64,000 bases of DNA from Halapricum desulfuricans (GCF_017094505.1 NZ_CP064787.1:1674001-1738000), one strand, 5' to 3'; shown: positions 24,135 to 33,753, counted from the first letter of the stretch. Numbers and translations are program-made. Notes: generated from the sequence alone by a model not told the origin.

Positions 24135-24596
24135 ATGAAACTGAAGCAACTGTTCACAGACGACGAGGCAGTGAGTCCAGTAATCGGCGTGATCCTGATG
24201 GTCGCGATCACGGTGATCCTCGCGGCCGTCATCGCGACGTTCGTCCTCGGACTCGGCGAATCGGTCAGTAGTACTGCGCCACAGGCGAACTTCCAGGAAG
24301 ATTACGAATCGGGAGATGCAGGTGATGGGGATTTATTTACCGATGACGGTGACGATGGTGTCCTCACAGTAAGCCACACTGGCGGTGACAAGATCGACGC
24401 AGAGAACCTGTACTTATCTAATGGAGATGGTCGCGAGTCCTGGACTGAGAACTCGTACGATGAAGGCTCAGAAATCAGTGCAGGCAACTCGATCACTGCA
24501 AGCGTCAATGAAGACGACACCGTCCGCGTGATCTGGTCGGACGACAGCGAGGGCACGTCCGCAGAACTGAGCAAGTGGACCGGTCCTGACGCGTAG
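24135..24596 (+). CDS. pilA: Type IV pilin, copy 2
   Basis: A 153-residue paralogue of the pilin at 23471. Residues 1-55 are the same except for one Asp-to-Glu and small changes; a short block after FQEDYE differs ([10 protein letters not shown] against AQDDPSGDLF), the next 60 residues are nearly the same, and the last 30 diverge again ([17 protein letters not shown] against ESDTVRTIWDNGQGNS). It is therefore a recent tandem duplication with variation confined to head loops. Each copy has its own TATA box. Both pilins can be expected to enter the same filament or to be alternatives. Confidence 0.88.
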   Translation: MKLKQLFTDDEAVSPVIGVILMVAITVILAAVIATFVLGLGESVSSTAPQANFQEDYESGDAGDGDLFTDDGDDGVLTVSHTGGDKIDAENLYLSNGDGRESWTENSYDEGSEISAGNSITASVNEDDTVRVIWSDDSEGTSAELSKWTGPDA

Positions 24597-24647
24597 AACG
24601 CCTACACTTCGCGTTCAATTTTCATCGAAGACAGAAAACACCGCCAG

Positions 24648-26084
24648 CTAGTCGTCCGCGAGCGACGACTGGATGACGGGGCGTTCGACCTCGCGGTCGG
24701 TCGCCTCGCCGTCGATGTCGTAGGGGTACTCGCCGGTGACACAGCCCAGACAGAGATCGTCACGCTCCTGATCGAGCGTCGCCGCGATCGCGTCGATCGA
24801 GAGATACGAGAGGCTGTCGGCCTTGATCTCCTCGCGGATCTCCTCGACCGACTTGTCGGCGGCGATGAGTTCCTCGCGGGTGGCCATGTCGATCCCCATG
24901 TAACAGGGCGCGACGATCGGCGGCGCGCCGATCCGGACGTGGACCTCCTCGGCCCCGGCGTCGCGCATCAGCTCCACGAGCTGGGTCGAGGTCGTCCCGC
25001 GGACGATCGAATCGTCGATCAGCGTGACGCGCTTGCCCTCGACGGTGGTCTTGATCGGGTTGAGCTTCAGCCGGACCGCCCGCTCGCGCTCGTCCTGGGT
25101 GGGCATGATGAACGTTCGACCGACGTAGCGGTTTTTCATCAACCCCTCCGCGAAGTCGACGTCCGCCCCGGCGTCCTGGGCGGCCTCGGCGTACCCCGAG
25201 GCGAAGGCCCGCCCGGAGTCCGGGACCGGCATGACGACGTCGGTGTCGATACCCGCCTCCTCGTAGAGCCTGCGTCCGAGTTCGCGCCGCGCGTCGTAGA
25301 CGAGCGTGCCGTCGATGTTCGAGTCCGGACGCGCGAAGTAAACGTGCTCGAAGAAGCAGTGGGCCGTCGAGTCGGAATCGACCAGCTGATAGGTGTCATA
25401 GCCCGTCCCGTCGGGGTGGAGCACGACCAGCTCGCCCGGTTCGACGTCGCGGATCGTCTCGCCGTCGAGCGTGTCGATCGCCGCCGATTCGGAGGCCAGC
25501 ACGTAGCCGTCCTCGAGTTCGCCGATGACCAGCGGGCGGTTGCCCTTCGGATCGCGAACGCCGAGCACGGTGTCGTCGTGCATGATCGTCAGCGAGTACG
25601 ACCCGTGGATCCGCCCCATCGTTCGCCTGACAGCGCGGACCAGATCCTCTTCGAGCAGGTTGCGTGCGAGGTCATGCGCGATGACCTCGGTGTCCCCGTC
25701 GGAGGTGAACGCATGTCCGAGTTCGGCAAGCTCGTCCCGTACCTCGTCGGCGTTGACGAGGTTGCCGTTGTGACTCAGGCCGAGCGATCCGGACTTGAAC
25801 GACACCGAAAACGGCTGTGCACAGCTCTTGTCGAGCGCCCCGGACGTGGGATACCGGACGTGACCGATCCCGTTCGCACCGTTGAGCTGACCGAGGTCGT
25901 CCTCGTCGAAGACGTCGCCAACCAGTCCCGTCTCGACGTGGCTGTGCTGCTGGAACCCGTCGTGGGTGACGACACCGGCGGCTTCCTGACCACGATGCTG
26001 AAGCGCGTATAGCGAGTAATACAGCGGCCGGGCGGCGTCACGATCCTGCAAGGAGATGCCGACGACGCCGCACTTCTCGTGCAT
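24648..26084 (-). CDS. purF: Amidophosphoribosyltransferase
   Basis: 478 residues. The mature N-terminal nucleophile is Cys5 in MHEKCGVVG, followed by the class II glutaminase signature YALQHRGQEAAG (about 26-37). The phosphoribosyltransferase domain has the PRPP loop VTLIDDSIVRGTTS (about 357-370). C-terminal Cys residues in DLCLGCVTGEYP (about 448-459), with Cys251, are in positions typical of the 4Fe-4S cluster of this family. It catalyses the first step of purine synthesis. It is the last gene of the leftward lsm-rpl37e-purF unit, six bases behind rpl37e. Confidence 0.95.
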   Translation of the reverse strand: MHEKCGVVGISLQDRDAARPLYYSLYALQHRGQEAAGVVTHDGFQQHSHVETGLVGDVFDEDDLGQLNGANGIGHVRYPTSGALDKSCAQPFSVSFKSGSLGLSHNGNLVNADEVRDELAELGHAFTSDGDTEVIAHDLARNLLEEDLVRAVRRTMGRIHGSYSLTIMHDDTVLGVRDPKGNRPLVIGELEDGYVLASESAAIDTLDGETIRDVEPGELVVLHPDGTGYDTYQLVDSDSTAHCFFEHVYFARPDSNIDGTLVYDARRELGRRLYEEAGIDTDVVMPVPDSGRAFASGYAEAAQDAGADVDFAEGLMKNRYVGRTFIMPTQDERERAVRLKLNPIKTTVEGKRVTLIDDSIVRGTTSTQLVELMRDAGAEEVHVRIGAPPIVAPCYMGIDMATREELIAADKSVEEIREEIKADSLSYLSIDAIAATLDQERDDLCLGCVTGEYPYDIDGEATDREVERPVIQSSLADD

Positions 26085-26090
26085 CGTCTG

Positions 26091-26264
26091 TTACTCGCCA
26101 GCTTTGCTCTGCCACTCGTACTCCCGTCGCTTCGCCGACTTGCCGAAGCCACAGGACGCACAGACGCCTTTCTTGACGTGATAGGATTTGTTTCCACACC
26201 GTCGGCACTTGACGTGTGTGGTCTTGTTCTTTTTACCCTGGCTTGGAGTTCCTTTGCCAGTCAT
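26091..26264 (-). CDS. rpl37e: Ribosomal protein L37e (eL37)
   Basis: A 57-residue protein, [20 protein letters not shown]..., with the four-Cys zinc ribbon CRRCG (Cys20, Cys23) and CASCGFG (Cys35, Cys38) and a basic start. This is the complete archaeal L37e of the large ribosomal subunit. Its ATG overlaps the stop of the LSm gene (26261-26264). The lsm-rpl37e pairing is conserved across archaea, and purF follows at six bases. Confidence 0.95.
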   Translation of the reverse strand: MTGKGTPSQGKKNKTTHVKCRRCGNKSYHVKKGVCASCGFGKSAKRREYEWQSKAGE

Positions 26265-26446
26265 GGACTAATTGTGACGACGTTATCGCCGCGTATAATC
26301 GTTGTGTCTTCGCCGTCCTCGATGACGAGATTCATGTGCTGGTCGTACCCGGCGAGCTCGCCGGTGTAGACCTCGCCGTCTTTCAACTGTACCGTCACGG
26401 TTTCCTCGAGCGACGCTTCGAGCACGTCGAGCGGTCGTCCACTCAT
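26261..26446 (-). CDS. lsm: LSm-like RNA-binding protein (archaeal Sm)
   Basis: A 61-residue, minimal Sm protein. The Sm1 motif spans [19 protein letters not shown] (about 17-35) with the key HMNLVIED (about 37-44), and the Sm2 motif is [10 protein letters not shown] (about 50-59). Archaeal LSm proteins form heptameric rings that bind U-rich RNA and influence small RNA function. Family members with this short length lack the usual N-terminal helix extension but are normal in haloarchaea. First gene of the unit with rpl37e and purF. Confidence 0.95.
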   Translation of the reverse strand: MSGRPLDVLEASLEETVTVQLKDGEVYTGELAGYDQHMNLVIEDGEDTTIIRGDNVVTISP

Positions 26447-26527
26447 AGTCGTATGCGCAGACCTCGCAATCTTAAACGTGTCGAGTCGCCCGCGCCGGCG
26501 CGTCGAAGGCCGGTACCGCAGCTGCTG

Positions 26528-26869
26528 TCACTCGACGCTCGCGAGTCGCATCAGCGGGTAGCCGTCGTCCATCTCCATGCGGGCGACGGCCTCAGCCCCC
26601 TCGTAGTCGACGGTGATCTCGATCTCGGCGAACCGGCCAGTGAACTCCGTGTAGTCGGCCGTCCCCTCCGCGATGGCGGCTTCGAGTTCCTCCTCGCGGA
26701 TCTCGACGGTAACGGACTCGCAGTAGGGCTGGTTCTCGATGGCTTCCTCCATTGCCTGCGCGAGGCTGTCGGCGCTGTCGGGGCTGACCGGCGTCCCGGC
26801 GAACTGGTGGTACAGCGATCCGAACTTGATCCCGGCCTCGAAGCAGGCCTGCTCTGGATCGGTGGGCAT
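26528..26869 (-). CDS. mptD: Dihydroneopterin aldolase, archaeal MptD type
   Basis: ATG 26869 gives 113 residues (an upstream ATG at 26896 would add nine). The start CFEAGIKFGSLYHQFAGTP (about 8-26) and the strands VTVEIREEEL and AEIEITVDYEGAEAVARM are those of archaeal MptD (DUF381), which splits 7,8-dihydro-neopterin to 6-hydroxymethyl-dihydropterin in tetrahydrofolate/methanopterin synthesis. The enzyme is unrelated in sequence to bacterial FolB. It lies 81 bp upstream of lsm on the same strand, with its own likely promoter in between the divergent dehydrogenase gene. Confidence 0.85.
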   Translation of the reverse strand: MPTDPEQACFEAGIKFGSLYHQFAGTPVSPDSADSLAQAMEEAIENQPYCESVTVEIREEELEAAIAEGTADYTEFTGRFAEIEITVDYEGAEAVARMEMDDGYPLMRLASVE

Positions 26870-26991
26870 ACTGTTCGGTTCGTGGGTCGCGGGCAAACGC
26901 GCTTCGGACCACGGCCGTGCGACCGATCAACAGGGACCGTTCGCAGGGCGAACCGTATCTTACTTACTGGCCGGTCGCACAGATACACTCG

Positions 26992-27759
26992 ATGGACGAT
27001 CCCGTTCTGCTCACGGGTGCTGGCGGTCGCGTCGGCGAGGCGATCCTCGAGGGCCTCGCCGATGAATACGAGTGGCGACTGCTACTGCACAGCCCACCCG
27101 ACGAAGAACCGGACCACGAGTACATGATCGGCGACGTCACCGACGAGGCGCTCGTCCGGGCCGCCGTCGAGGGCGTCGGCGCGGTCATCCACCTCGCCGG
27201 CGACCCCCGACCCGAGGCCTCCTGGGACAGCGTCCTGTCGAACAACATCGATGGCACCCAGAAGATGTACGAGGCCGCCGTCGACGAGGGCGTCGAGAAG
27301 TTCGTCTACGCCTCCTCGAATCACGCGGTCGGGGCCTTCGAGACCGACGAGCGCACTCCCGAGATGTACCGCGAGGACGACGATTTCCTGCTCGACGGGA
27401 CCGAACTCCCCCGTCCAGGCAACCTCTACGGCGTTTCGAAGGCCACCGGTGAGGTCCTCGGCCGGTACTACCACGACCAGTACGGCATCGACGTCTGTAA
27501 CGTCCGCATCGGCAATCTCACCCGTGGTCACCCGCCGATCGACTACGAGCGCGGCCAGGCGATGTGGCTCTCCTACCCCGACTGTGCGCACCTCCACCAG
27601 CGAGCGCTCGAAGCCGACTACGACTTCGAGATCGTCTACGGGATCTCCGACAACGACCGCAAGTACTACTCCATCGAACGGGCTCGCGAGGCGCTCGGCT
27701 ACGATCCGCAGGACAACTCCGCGCACTTCGAGGGCGAAGAGCGGGTCGAACAGCCCTGA
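26992..27759 (+). CDS. NAD-dependent epimerase/dehydrogenase (extended SDR), Azf-like
   Basis: ATG 26992 gives 255 residues with a Rossmann glycine motif TGAGGRVG (about 8-15), an Asp after beta-strand 3 (GDVTD), the strand HLAGD (about 63-67), and the catalytic pair Tyr141-x3-Lys145 in NLYGVSKATGE. The size and the SSNHAVG/IRIGN-type blocks match the haloarchaeal family that includes NAD-dependent glucose-6-phosphate dehydrogenase (Azf) and uronate dehydrogenases. Which of these it is cannot be settled by eye. It stands alone between mptD (divergent) and valS. Confidence 0.75.
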   Translation: MDDPVLLTGAGGRVGEAILEGLADEYEWRLLLHSPPDEEPDHEYMIGDVTDEALVRAAVEGVGAVIHLAGDPRPEASWDSVLSNNIDGTQKMYEAAVDEGVEKFVYASSNHAVGAFETDERTPEMYREDDDFLLDGTELPRPGNLYGVSKATGEVLGRYYHDQYGIDVCNVRIGNLTRGHPPIDYERGQAMWLSYPDCAHLHQRALEADYDFEIVYGISDNDRKYYSIERAREALGYDPQDNSAHFEGEERVEQP

Positions 27760-27780
27760 CCTGCCGGCACGGAAGCGAAA

Positions 27781-27787
27781 GTTTATA
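27781..27787 (+). promoter_or_regulatory. TATA box upstream of valS
   Basis: GTTTATA preceded by a purine-rich BRE-like CGAAA. Transcription should start near 27811, two bases before the ATG of a nine-codon frame and 90 bases before the valS start. Confidence 0.6.
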
Positions 27788-27812
27788 CAATCGACATCGT
27801 AATCGTTCAGAT

Positions 27813-27842
27813 ATGGCTCTGATGTCGTCGGTAGTACGATAG
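27813..27842 (+). CDS. Putative nine-residue leader peptide of valS
   Basis: ATG 27813 to TAG 27842 encodes MALMSSVVR. It lies at the predicted transcript start, so it would be translated as a leaderless frame. Its last three sense codons are GTA GTA CGA, all rare in this GC-rich genome, and two of them are valine codons in front of the valyl-tRNA synthetase gene. A regulatory leader is possible; chance is the other explanation. Confidence 0.35.
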   Translation: MALMSSVVR

Positions 27843-27900
27843 CCGCGCAGGCACGTTTTCACCGCCAGTCCGGCGACCAGCCACGACACCTCTCTTACCC

Positions 27901-30567
27901 ATGAGTGACCTTCCAGACACCTACGACCCGGACGACCGCGAGCAGTACTGGCGCCAGCAGTGGCAGGAGATGGACCTCTACAGCTACGACGCCGAGACGG
28001 CCGATCCCGACACGGACTACGTGATCGACACGCCGCCGCCCTATCCGACTGGGAACCTCCACATCGGCAACGCGCTGGGGTGGTGCTACATGGACTTCGC
28101 CGCTCGCTATCACCGCTTGCAGGGCGAGGATGTGCTCTTCCCGCAGGGCTGGGACTGCCACGGGCTCCCGACGGAAGTGAAAGTCGAGGAGAACGAGGGC
28201 ATCCACCGGACGGACGTCCCGCGTGAGGAGTTCCGCCAGATGTGCATCGATCACACCGAGGAACAGATCGACGCCATGAAAGAGACGATGCACACGCTGG
28301 GGTTCTCCCAGGACTGGGACCAGGAGTTCCGGACGATGGACCCCGAGTACTGGGGAACGACCCAGGAGTCGTTCGTCGAAATGGCCGACGACGACCTCGT
28401 CTATCGGGACGAGCACCCGGTCAACTGGTGTCCGCGCTGCGAGACAGCCATCGCCGACGCAGAGGTCGAGACCGAGGAGGGCGTCGAGGGGACGCTCCAC
28501 TACGTCACCTTCCCGAGCGCCGACGGCGGCGACGACGTCGAGATCGCGACGACCCGTCCCGAACTGCTGTCCTCGTGTGTCGCGATGGCGGTCCACCCCG
28601 ACGACGACCGCTACGCCGATCGGGTCGGCGACACCTTCGAGGTGCCGCTGTTCGGTCAGGAAGTCGAGATCATCGCCGACGAGGAGGCCGACCCCGAGTT
28701 CGGGACCGGCGCGGTGATGATCTGTACCTTCGGGGACAAACAGGACGTGACCTGGTGGGCCGAACACGACCTGGATCTGCGGATGTCCTTCACCGAAGAC
28801 GGCCACCTCAACGAGAAGGCCGGCGAGTACGAGGGGCTGACTATCGAGGAGGCCAAGGAGGTCATCGCAGAGGACCTCGACGAGGAAGGCTATCTCGAGG
28901 ACACCGAACCCACGACGCAGAACGTCGGCCAGTGCTGGCGCTGTGACACGCCGATCGAGATCCTCAGCAAGGAACAGTGGTTCGTCGAGGTCGACCAGGA
29001 CGCGATCCTCGAGCGCGGTCGGGAGGTCGAGTGGATCCCCGAGCACATGTACGACCGCCTGGAGGAGTGGACGGAGGGCATGGAGTGGGACTGGGTCATC
29101 TCCCGCCAGCGCGTGTTCGCCACGCCCATCCCGGCGTGGTTCTGTGCGAACGACGAGTGCGATTACATCCACGTCGCCAATCCCGAGGAACTACCGGCCA
29201 AACCCACCGAGGAAGAGCCCGCAATCGAGGAGTGTCCCGAGTGTGGCGCCACCGAATGGGTCGGCGAGACCGACGTGATGGACACGTGGATGGATTCCTC
29301 GATCACGCCGCTTTTCGTTCGCGACTGGCCCGACGAGGACTTCCACCCGACGACGCTGCGGCCGCAGGGCCACGACATCATCCGGACGTGGGCGTTCTAC
29401 ACGCTGTTGCGCACCGACGCGCTGGAGGACGAGATCCCGTGGGAGGAGATCCTCATCAACGGGATGGTCTTCGGCGACGACGGCAACAAGATGTCCAAAT
29501 CGCGAGGCAACTTCGTCCAGCCCGAGGAAGTCGTCGAGGACCACTCCGCCGACGCCTTCCGGCAGGCGATGGCGCTTGCGGGCAAGCGCGGCGAGGACGT
29601 CCAGTTCCAGTGGAAGGAAGTCACCTCCGCCTCGCGGTTCAACACCAAGGTCTGGAACATCACGAAGTTCGCCGCTCAGCACCTCGACGCGGACCGCGAG
29701 CCGCTTGACAACCCGGCCTACCGTGACATCGACCGGTGGATCCTCTCGCGGGCCGCCGAGACCGCCGAGGACGTCGCCGAGTACATGGACGACTATCGCT
29801 TCGACGCGGCGCTTCGGGAACTGCGGGAGTTCGTCTGGCACGACCTGGCCGACGACTACCTCGAGCTCATCAAGGGCCGACTCTACGAGGGCCGACCCGG
29901 CGAGCGCGACGCCGCCCGGCAGGGGCTGTTCGTCGCGCTGACGGCCTCGCTGAAGATGCTCGCGCCCTTCGCGCCGTTCATCGCCGAGGAAGCCTACAAC
30001 GCTTTGCCCAGCACCGAAGGGAGCGTTCACGCCACCGAGTGGCCCGAGATCGACCTCCATCCCGAGGAGGTCGAGGACATGGACGCCGTCGAGCGGGCCG
30101 GCGAGATCATCGTCGACGTCGCCTCGACGATCCGCGGCTGGAAGTCCGACGCGGGGATGGCGCTCAACGCCGAACTCGACAAGGTCGAGGTCTACCCCGA
30201 CGACGGCCCCGAGGAGCGCGCGATCGACACCTACGACCTCAGCGAGGCGGTCAACGCGCCCGTGCTGATGCGCGAGGGCGTGCCCAGCGTCGAGCTCGTG
30301 CCCGTCGAGGTCGAGCCCGACCACTCCGTCATCGGACCGGAGTTCCGCGACGAGGCCGGGCAGGTCGTCTCCGCGCTGGAGTCGATGGACCCACAGGAAG
30401 TCAAAGACCAGATCGACCGCCACGCCGAGGTCGAGGTGGACATCGGCAGCGAAGTCGCGGTCGTCTCCGGCGAGGCCGTCGACGTGATCGAGGAACGGCG
30501 CGCGGCCTCCGGCGAGGCGGTCGTCGTGCTCGAGTCCGAGACGGCGACGATCCTGATCTACGAGTGA
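27901..30567 (+). CDS. valS: Valyl-tRNA synthetase
   Basis: 888 residues, class I synthetase. [15 protein letters not shown] (about 49-63) holds the HIGH motif and [11 protein letters not shown] (about 531-541) the KMSKS motif. The editing (CP1) domain lies between (about 190-330), with a zinc-type pair CPRC (about 178-181) and further Cys pairs CWRC and CPEC. The anticodon-binding domain follows (about 610-760) and a short C-terminal region ends the protein. It charges tRNA-Val with editing of threonine. Convergent with the SHOCT-domain gene 49 bp downstream. Confidence 0.96.
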   Translation: MSDLPDTYDPDDREQYWRQQWQEMDLYSYDAETADPDTDYVIDTPPPYPTGNLHIGNALGWCYMDFAARYHRLQGEDVLFPQGWDCHGLPTEVKVEENEGIHRTDVPREEFRQMCIDHTEEQIDAMKETMHTLGFSQDWDQEFRTMDPEYWGTTQESFVEMADDDLVYRDEHPVNWCPRCETAIADAEVETEEGVEGTLHYVTFPSADGGDDVEIATTRPELLSSCVAMAVHPDDDRYADRVGDTFEVPLFGQEVEIIADEEADPEFGTGAVMICTFGDKQDVTWWAEHDLDLRMSFTEDGHLNEKAGEYEGLTIEEAKEVIAEDLDEEGYLEDTEPTTQNVGQCWRCDTPIEILSKEQWFVEVDQDAILERGREVEWIPEHMYDRLEEWTEGMEWDWVISRQRVFATPIPAWFCANDECDYIHVANPEELPAKPTEEEPAIEECPECGATEWVGETDVMDTWMDSSITPLFVRDWPDEDFHPTTLRPQGHDIIRTWAFYTLLRTDALEDEIPWEEILINGMVFGDDGNKMSKSRGNFVQPEEVVEDHSADAFRQAMALAGKRGEDVQFQWKEVTSASRFNTKVWNITKFAAQHLDADREPLDNPAYRDIDRWILSRAAETAEDVAEYMDDYRFDAALRELREFVWHDLADDYLELIKGRLYEGRPGERDAARQGLFVALTASLKMLAPFAPFIAEEAYNALPSTEGSVHATEWPEIDLHPEEVEDMDAVERAGEIIVDVASTIRGWKSDAGMALNAELDKVEVYPDDGPEERAIDTYDLSEAVNAPVLMREGVPSVELVPVEVEPDHSVIGPEFRDEAGQVVSALESMDPQEVKDQIDRHAEVEVDIGSEVAVVSGEAVDVIEERRAASGEAVVVLESETATILIYE

Positions 30568-30616
30568 AAAATCTCGCTACTGACTGGGGTACTCCAGATT
30601 CATCGCCACTAGCGCT

Positions 30617-30985
30617 CTACTGGTGTTCGGTACCGAGCAGGCGCTGTCGTCGCCGTTCGAACTCCTCGTCGGAGAGTTCGCCGCGGGCGTACCGTTCACG
30701 GAGCGCGGCGAGCGCGTCGTCCGTTCCGGAGTGAGGCCGATTTCCCGTCGATCCGTTCGGTCGAGCGTATCCGGCGACGAGCGCGACGATCGCGCCGATG
30801 ACCACGATCCACAGAAGCGGCCCGAGTCCGAACCAGCCGACGCCGCCGACGCCACCGCCGCCCATCGCACCGGGACCGTGCTGAGCGGCGACGGGGATCG
30901 CCAGCGCCGTCAGTACCGCGACGACGCCGACAGCGACGCCGATCCACCGGCTGGCCTGCGAGCGGAGAGACGCGCTAGTCGCCAT
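30617..30985 (-). CDS. Membrane protein with C-terminal SHOCT domain
   Basis: ATG 30985 overlaps the previous gene's stop (ATGA) and gives 122 residues. Two transmembrane helices (about 12-34 and 47-70) flank a Gly-rich turn (MGGGGVGGVGWFG), and the C-terminus is a SHOCT domain, ALAALRERYARGELSDEEFE (about 92-111), a short helical oligomerisation module. Haloarchaea have many such two-TM-plus-SHOCT proteins of unknown role. It is co-translated with the His-rich secreted protein upstream, and both may answer to the membrane-bound regulator further upstream. Confidence 0.8.
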   Translation of the reverse strand: MATSASLRSQASRWIGVAVGVVAVLTALAIPVAAQHGPGAMGGGGVGGVGWFGLGPLLWIVVIGAIVALVAGYARPNGSTGNRPHSGTDDALAALRERYARGELSDEEFERRRQRLLGTEHQ

Positions 30986-31611
30986 CAGTGACATCCCCCC
31001 GGACCGCCGCGGTATCGCCACTCGGAACCGTCCGCACCGTCCGTCCGGGTTTCATCGGAGTGGTACGGGCCGTTCCCGTAACCGTCACTCGGGTAGTCGG
31101 TTCCGTTCACCGCGGACGTGTTCGGGTAGTGCGTCCCGTTCTCGACGGTCGGATACGTGTCGTTCGCGTATGTTCCCTGACGGTACGTGTCATTCGCGTA
31201 CGCTCCGTGATAGGGCGCAGGACCGTTCATATATGCGCCCCCGTGATAATACGACGCGTTTGCGGGTCGTCCGTCACCCGCTCCGTGCGCCCAGCTGTGA
31301 TGTGGACCGTGATGAGGGCCGTACTGGCCGCCATATCGGGTCTCGTTCGCGTAACGTCTGTCAGCCGGGCCGGCACTACCGTCGGCCGGACCGTAGTGGC
31401 CGCCGCCGTGCGGCCCGTGATGGCCATCACGCACCGGAGCGTGGGGGCCGACGTCGTCCGGTGCGTCGCCGCCCCAGACGTTCGTCTGCATCCAGTCCGT
31501 CCAGTCGCCGGCCGTCTCGTTTGTCCCGTGCGCACTAACGGCCGGGACGAGCAGTGCAACGCCGATCAGTGCGACCACCAGGAGCAGCCAGCGGTCGGTT
31601 CGATCTGTCAT
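30985..31611 (-). CDS. Secreted His/Gly/Tyr/Asn-rich low-complexity protein
   Basis: 208 residues. A Sec signal peptide (about 6-27, RWLLLVVALIGVALLVPAVSA) is followed by a low-complexity region very rich in His, Gly and Tyr (e.g. RDGHHGPHGGGHYGP, about 61-75) and then a series of Tyr/Asn repeats of the form AYANDTYRQGTYANDTYP (about 135-152) with many N-x-T sites. The end has the only Cys (GGCH). The His clusters could bind metal ions, and the repeats may be heavily N-glycosylated. No known family. It overlaps the SHOCT gene and lies 146 bp downstream of the membrane-anchored regulator. Confidence 0.75.
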   Translation of the reverse strand: MTDRTDRWLLLVVALIGVALLVPAVSAHGTNETAGDWTDWMQTNVWGGDAPDDVGPHAPVRDGHHGPHGGGHYGPADGSAGPADRRYANETRYGGQYGPHHGPHHSWAHGAGDGRPANASYYHGGAYMNGPAPYHGAYANDTYRQGTYANDTYPTVENGTHYPNTSAVNGTDYPSDGYGNGPYHSDETRTDGADGSEWRYRGGPGGCH

Positions 31612-31757
31612 CGTGTGATCTCCTCACCCCTTCTACGGGAGATACCCGGTTATTCCCGTGGGTCTAAACAAACGGCTCAAACCGGCGTAGAACGTTTATA
31701 CGTCGGTGAGAGCGTTTTTGACAGACAAGATCGTTCGTGGCGGCAGTTTTCGAGCGA

Positions 31758-32468
31758 TCAGCGTTCGAGCCGCTCCGCGAGATCGTCGTCCGGGTAGATC
31801 CGGTAGGTCCGGCCCTGTTTCTCACGGTAGAGCAGGCCGCGCTTTTCCAGTTCCGAGACCGTCTGACTCACCTTGCTCTTCGAGAAATTCGATCGGTCCC
31901 GGAGCGCGATCTGGGTGATCCCCGGCGACTCGACAACCGGTTCGAGGACCCGTCGCTCGTCGTCGGGCAACAGCTCCAGCACCTGAGGGACCGACTGTTC
32001 GTCCCCGTCAGTCGCAGTCGTCGACGTTTCTTCGGGGGACTGGGGCGGCTGCTCCGCGCCCGCGCGCTGTGCCGTCTCGGTCGGGTCGCTCTTGTCCCCG
32101 GACTCTCGCGTCGTCCCTTCAGCTGTGCCCGCAGGACTGCTCTCGACCGCCGAAGTCCCGTCAGTCCCGGCGGTCGGTCCTCCAGGCACGTCCGTCCGCG
32201 TTCCAGAGACGGCAGTGTCGCTCGCTCGGCCGGCCTCACCGCGCACGATCGCGTAGAACCCGACCAACAGCGCAACCGCAAGGAGTGTCCCGACAGCGTA
32301 GACGATTGGATCGGTGCCGCCCATCGCGGACGATCCGTCCATCATCGAGCCCATCATCCCGTGGCTCGTCTGCTGTCGCTGGATCGCCTGCCAGGTGAGC
32401 ACGCCACCGCCGACGAGCACTGTCGCGACTGCGACTGCGACGATCCCGTCCGATGTCTGCTGATCCAT
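31758..32468 (-). CDS. Membrane-anchored winged-helix regulator
   Basis: 236 residues: two transmembrane helices (about 8-29 and 52-72) separated by a Met-rich loop SHGMMGSMMDGSSAMGG (about 35-51), a long disordered Ser/Thr/Gly/Pro linker (about 80-160), and a C-terminal winged helix, LRDRSNFSKSKVSQTVSELEKRGL (about 189-212) with wing YREKQGRTYRIYP. Such membrane-tied transcription factors are common in haloarchaea. The Met-rich outward loop could bind copper or another soft metal. Its probable targets are the two genes downstream on the same strand (His-rich secreted and SHOCT proteins). Confidence 0.8.
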   Translation of the reverse strand: MDQQTSDGIVAVAVATVLVGGGVLTWQAIQRQQTSHGMMGSMMDGSSAMGGTDPIVYAVGTLLAVALLVGFYAIVRGEAGRASDTAVSGTRTDVPGGPTAGTDGTSAVESSPAGTAEGTTRESGDKSDPTETAQRAGAEQPPQSPEETSTTATDGDEQSVPQVLELLPDDERRVLEPVVESPGITQIALRDRSNFSKSKVSQTVSELEKRGLLYREKQGRTYRIYPDDDLAERLER

Positions 32469-32607
32469 GGACGTGACTACACGACTGGCACTTCTAACGC
32501 TGTCGGCCCGGCAAGGCCCGATCGAACGAATGTCGTTGCCGGAGTCGTCTCCAGTCTGTCACGCTCGTCGCTCCGTTTCGAGAAAGCGTTCGGTGTCGGT
32601 GTTGCGG

Positions 32608-33498
32608 CTACTGCTTGCTCTCGCCCGTCTCGATCGGAGCCCGGATCGTGTTGCCCCACTCCGTCCAGGAGCCGTCGTAGTTCTCGACGTCGTCGAAGCC
32701 CAACAGCTCGTGGAGGACGTACCACTCGATCGAGGAGCGCTCGCCGACCCGGCAGTAGGTGATGACCGACTGATCCTCCCCGATCCCGACTTCCTCGTAC
32801 AGTGCCCGCAACTCGTCGGGGCTCTTGAACGTCCCGTCGTCGTTCAGGACCGAGGTCGTCGGGACGTTCCTCGCGCCGGGGATGTGACCGCCGCGCTGGG
32901 CGGTCTCTTGCAGCCCTTCCGGGGCGATGACTTCACCGGTGAACTCCTCGGGCGAGCGGACGTCGACCAGTGGTACGCCGGAATCGATCGCCTGCTCGAC
33001 GTCGGACTTGTACGCCCGGATGTTCTCGAAGGGGCCGCGAGCAGTGTACTCCCGGGGTGTGAACTCCGGGACTTCCGTCGTCAGCGGATAGTCGTTCTCG
33101 ACCCAGTAGGTCTTCCCGCCGTCGATGACCCGGACGTCCTCGTGGCCGAAGTACTTGTACTCCCAGTAGCCGAACAGCGCGAACCAGTTCGGGACCCGCC
33201 CGCCGCCGTAGAGGACGACTGTCGAGTCCTCGGTGATCCCCGCCTCGCCGTTCAGCGTCTCGAAGGACTCCTTGTCCAGGATGTCCCGCGCCACCGGATC
33301 GCTGAGGTCCTCTTCCCAGTGGAAGAAGGTCGCGCCCGGGATGTGCCCGTCCTCGTAGGGCGTGTACTCCGAGTCCGCGGTGACCGTCGGGTTGTTGATC
33401 TCGACGAGCCGGTACTCCGGATCGTCCGCCTGGAACTCCTCGAGGTGGTCTTCGACCCAGTCCGCCGTCACGAGCGCGTCGACGCTGTGTTCTGTCAT
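32608..33498 (-). CDS. tssA: Thiosulfate sulfurtransferase (two-domain rhodanese)
   Basis: 296 residues with two rhodanese domains. The second has the active loop ITYCRVGERSS (catalytic Cys about 245), and the first has the corresponding loop replaced by LYGGGRVPN, so it is inactive, as is normal for tandem rhodaneses. HIPGA blocks (about 52 and 205) mark the start of each half. The enzyme moves sulfane sulfur from thiosulfate to a thiophilic acceptor. Single gene with its own promoter. Confidence 0.92.
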   Translation of the reverse strand: MTEHSVDALVTADWVEDHLEEFQADDPEYRLVEINNPTVTADSEYTPYEDGHIPGATFFHWEEDLSDPVARDILDKESFETLNGEAGITEDSTVVLYGGGRVPNWFALFGYWEYKYFGHEDVRVIDGGKTYWVENDYPLTTEVPEFTPREYTARGPFENIRAYKSDVEQAIDSGVPLVDVRSPEEFTGEVIAPEGLQETAQRGGHIPGARNVPTTSVLNDDGTFKSPDELRALYEEVGIGEDQSVITYCRVGERSSIEWYVLHELLGFDDVENYDGSWTEWGNTIRAPIETGESKQ

Positions 33499-33753
33499 AC
33501 GCTCTCTCGTACGGCCGCCTCTCGGATAAACACATCAATAGTGTGTAACTTTGCCGTCGTTCGTGACGGGGGATTCGGCGCGATGCCGGCCCATCGGACT
33601 GAGCAGCGCGATTTTCCCGGGAACGACTCGTTGCCGGTCGTCGCCAGTTCGGGTGAAAATCGCCGCGACGTTCCGGGCGCGGTCGCAGTCCGCGACAGAC
33701 AACGAGTGAGATTGGCCGCAACTGTAGGTTTTATAACTAATACGCGTCTCCGT

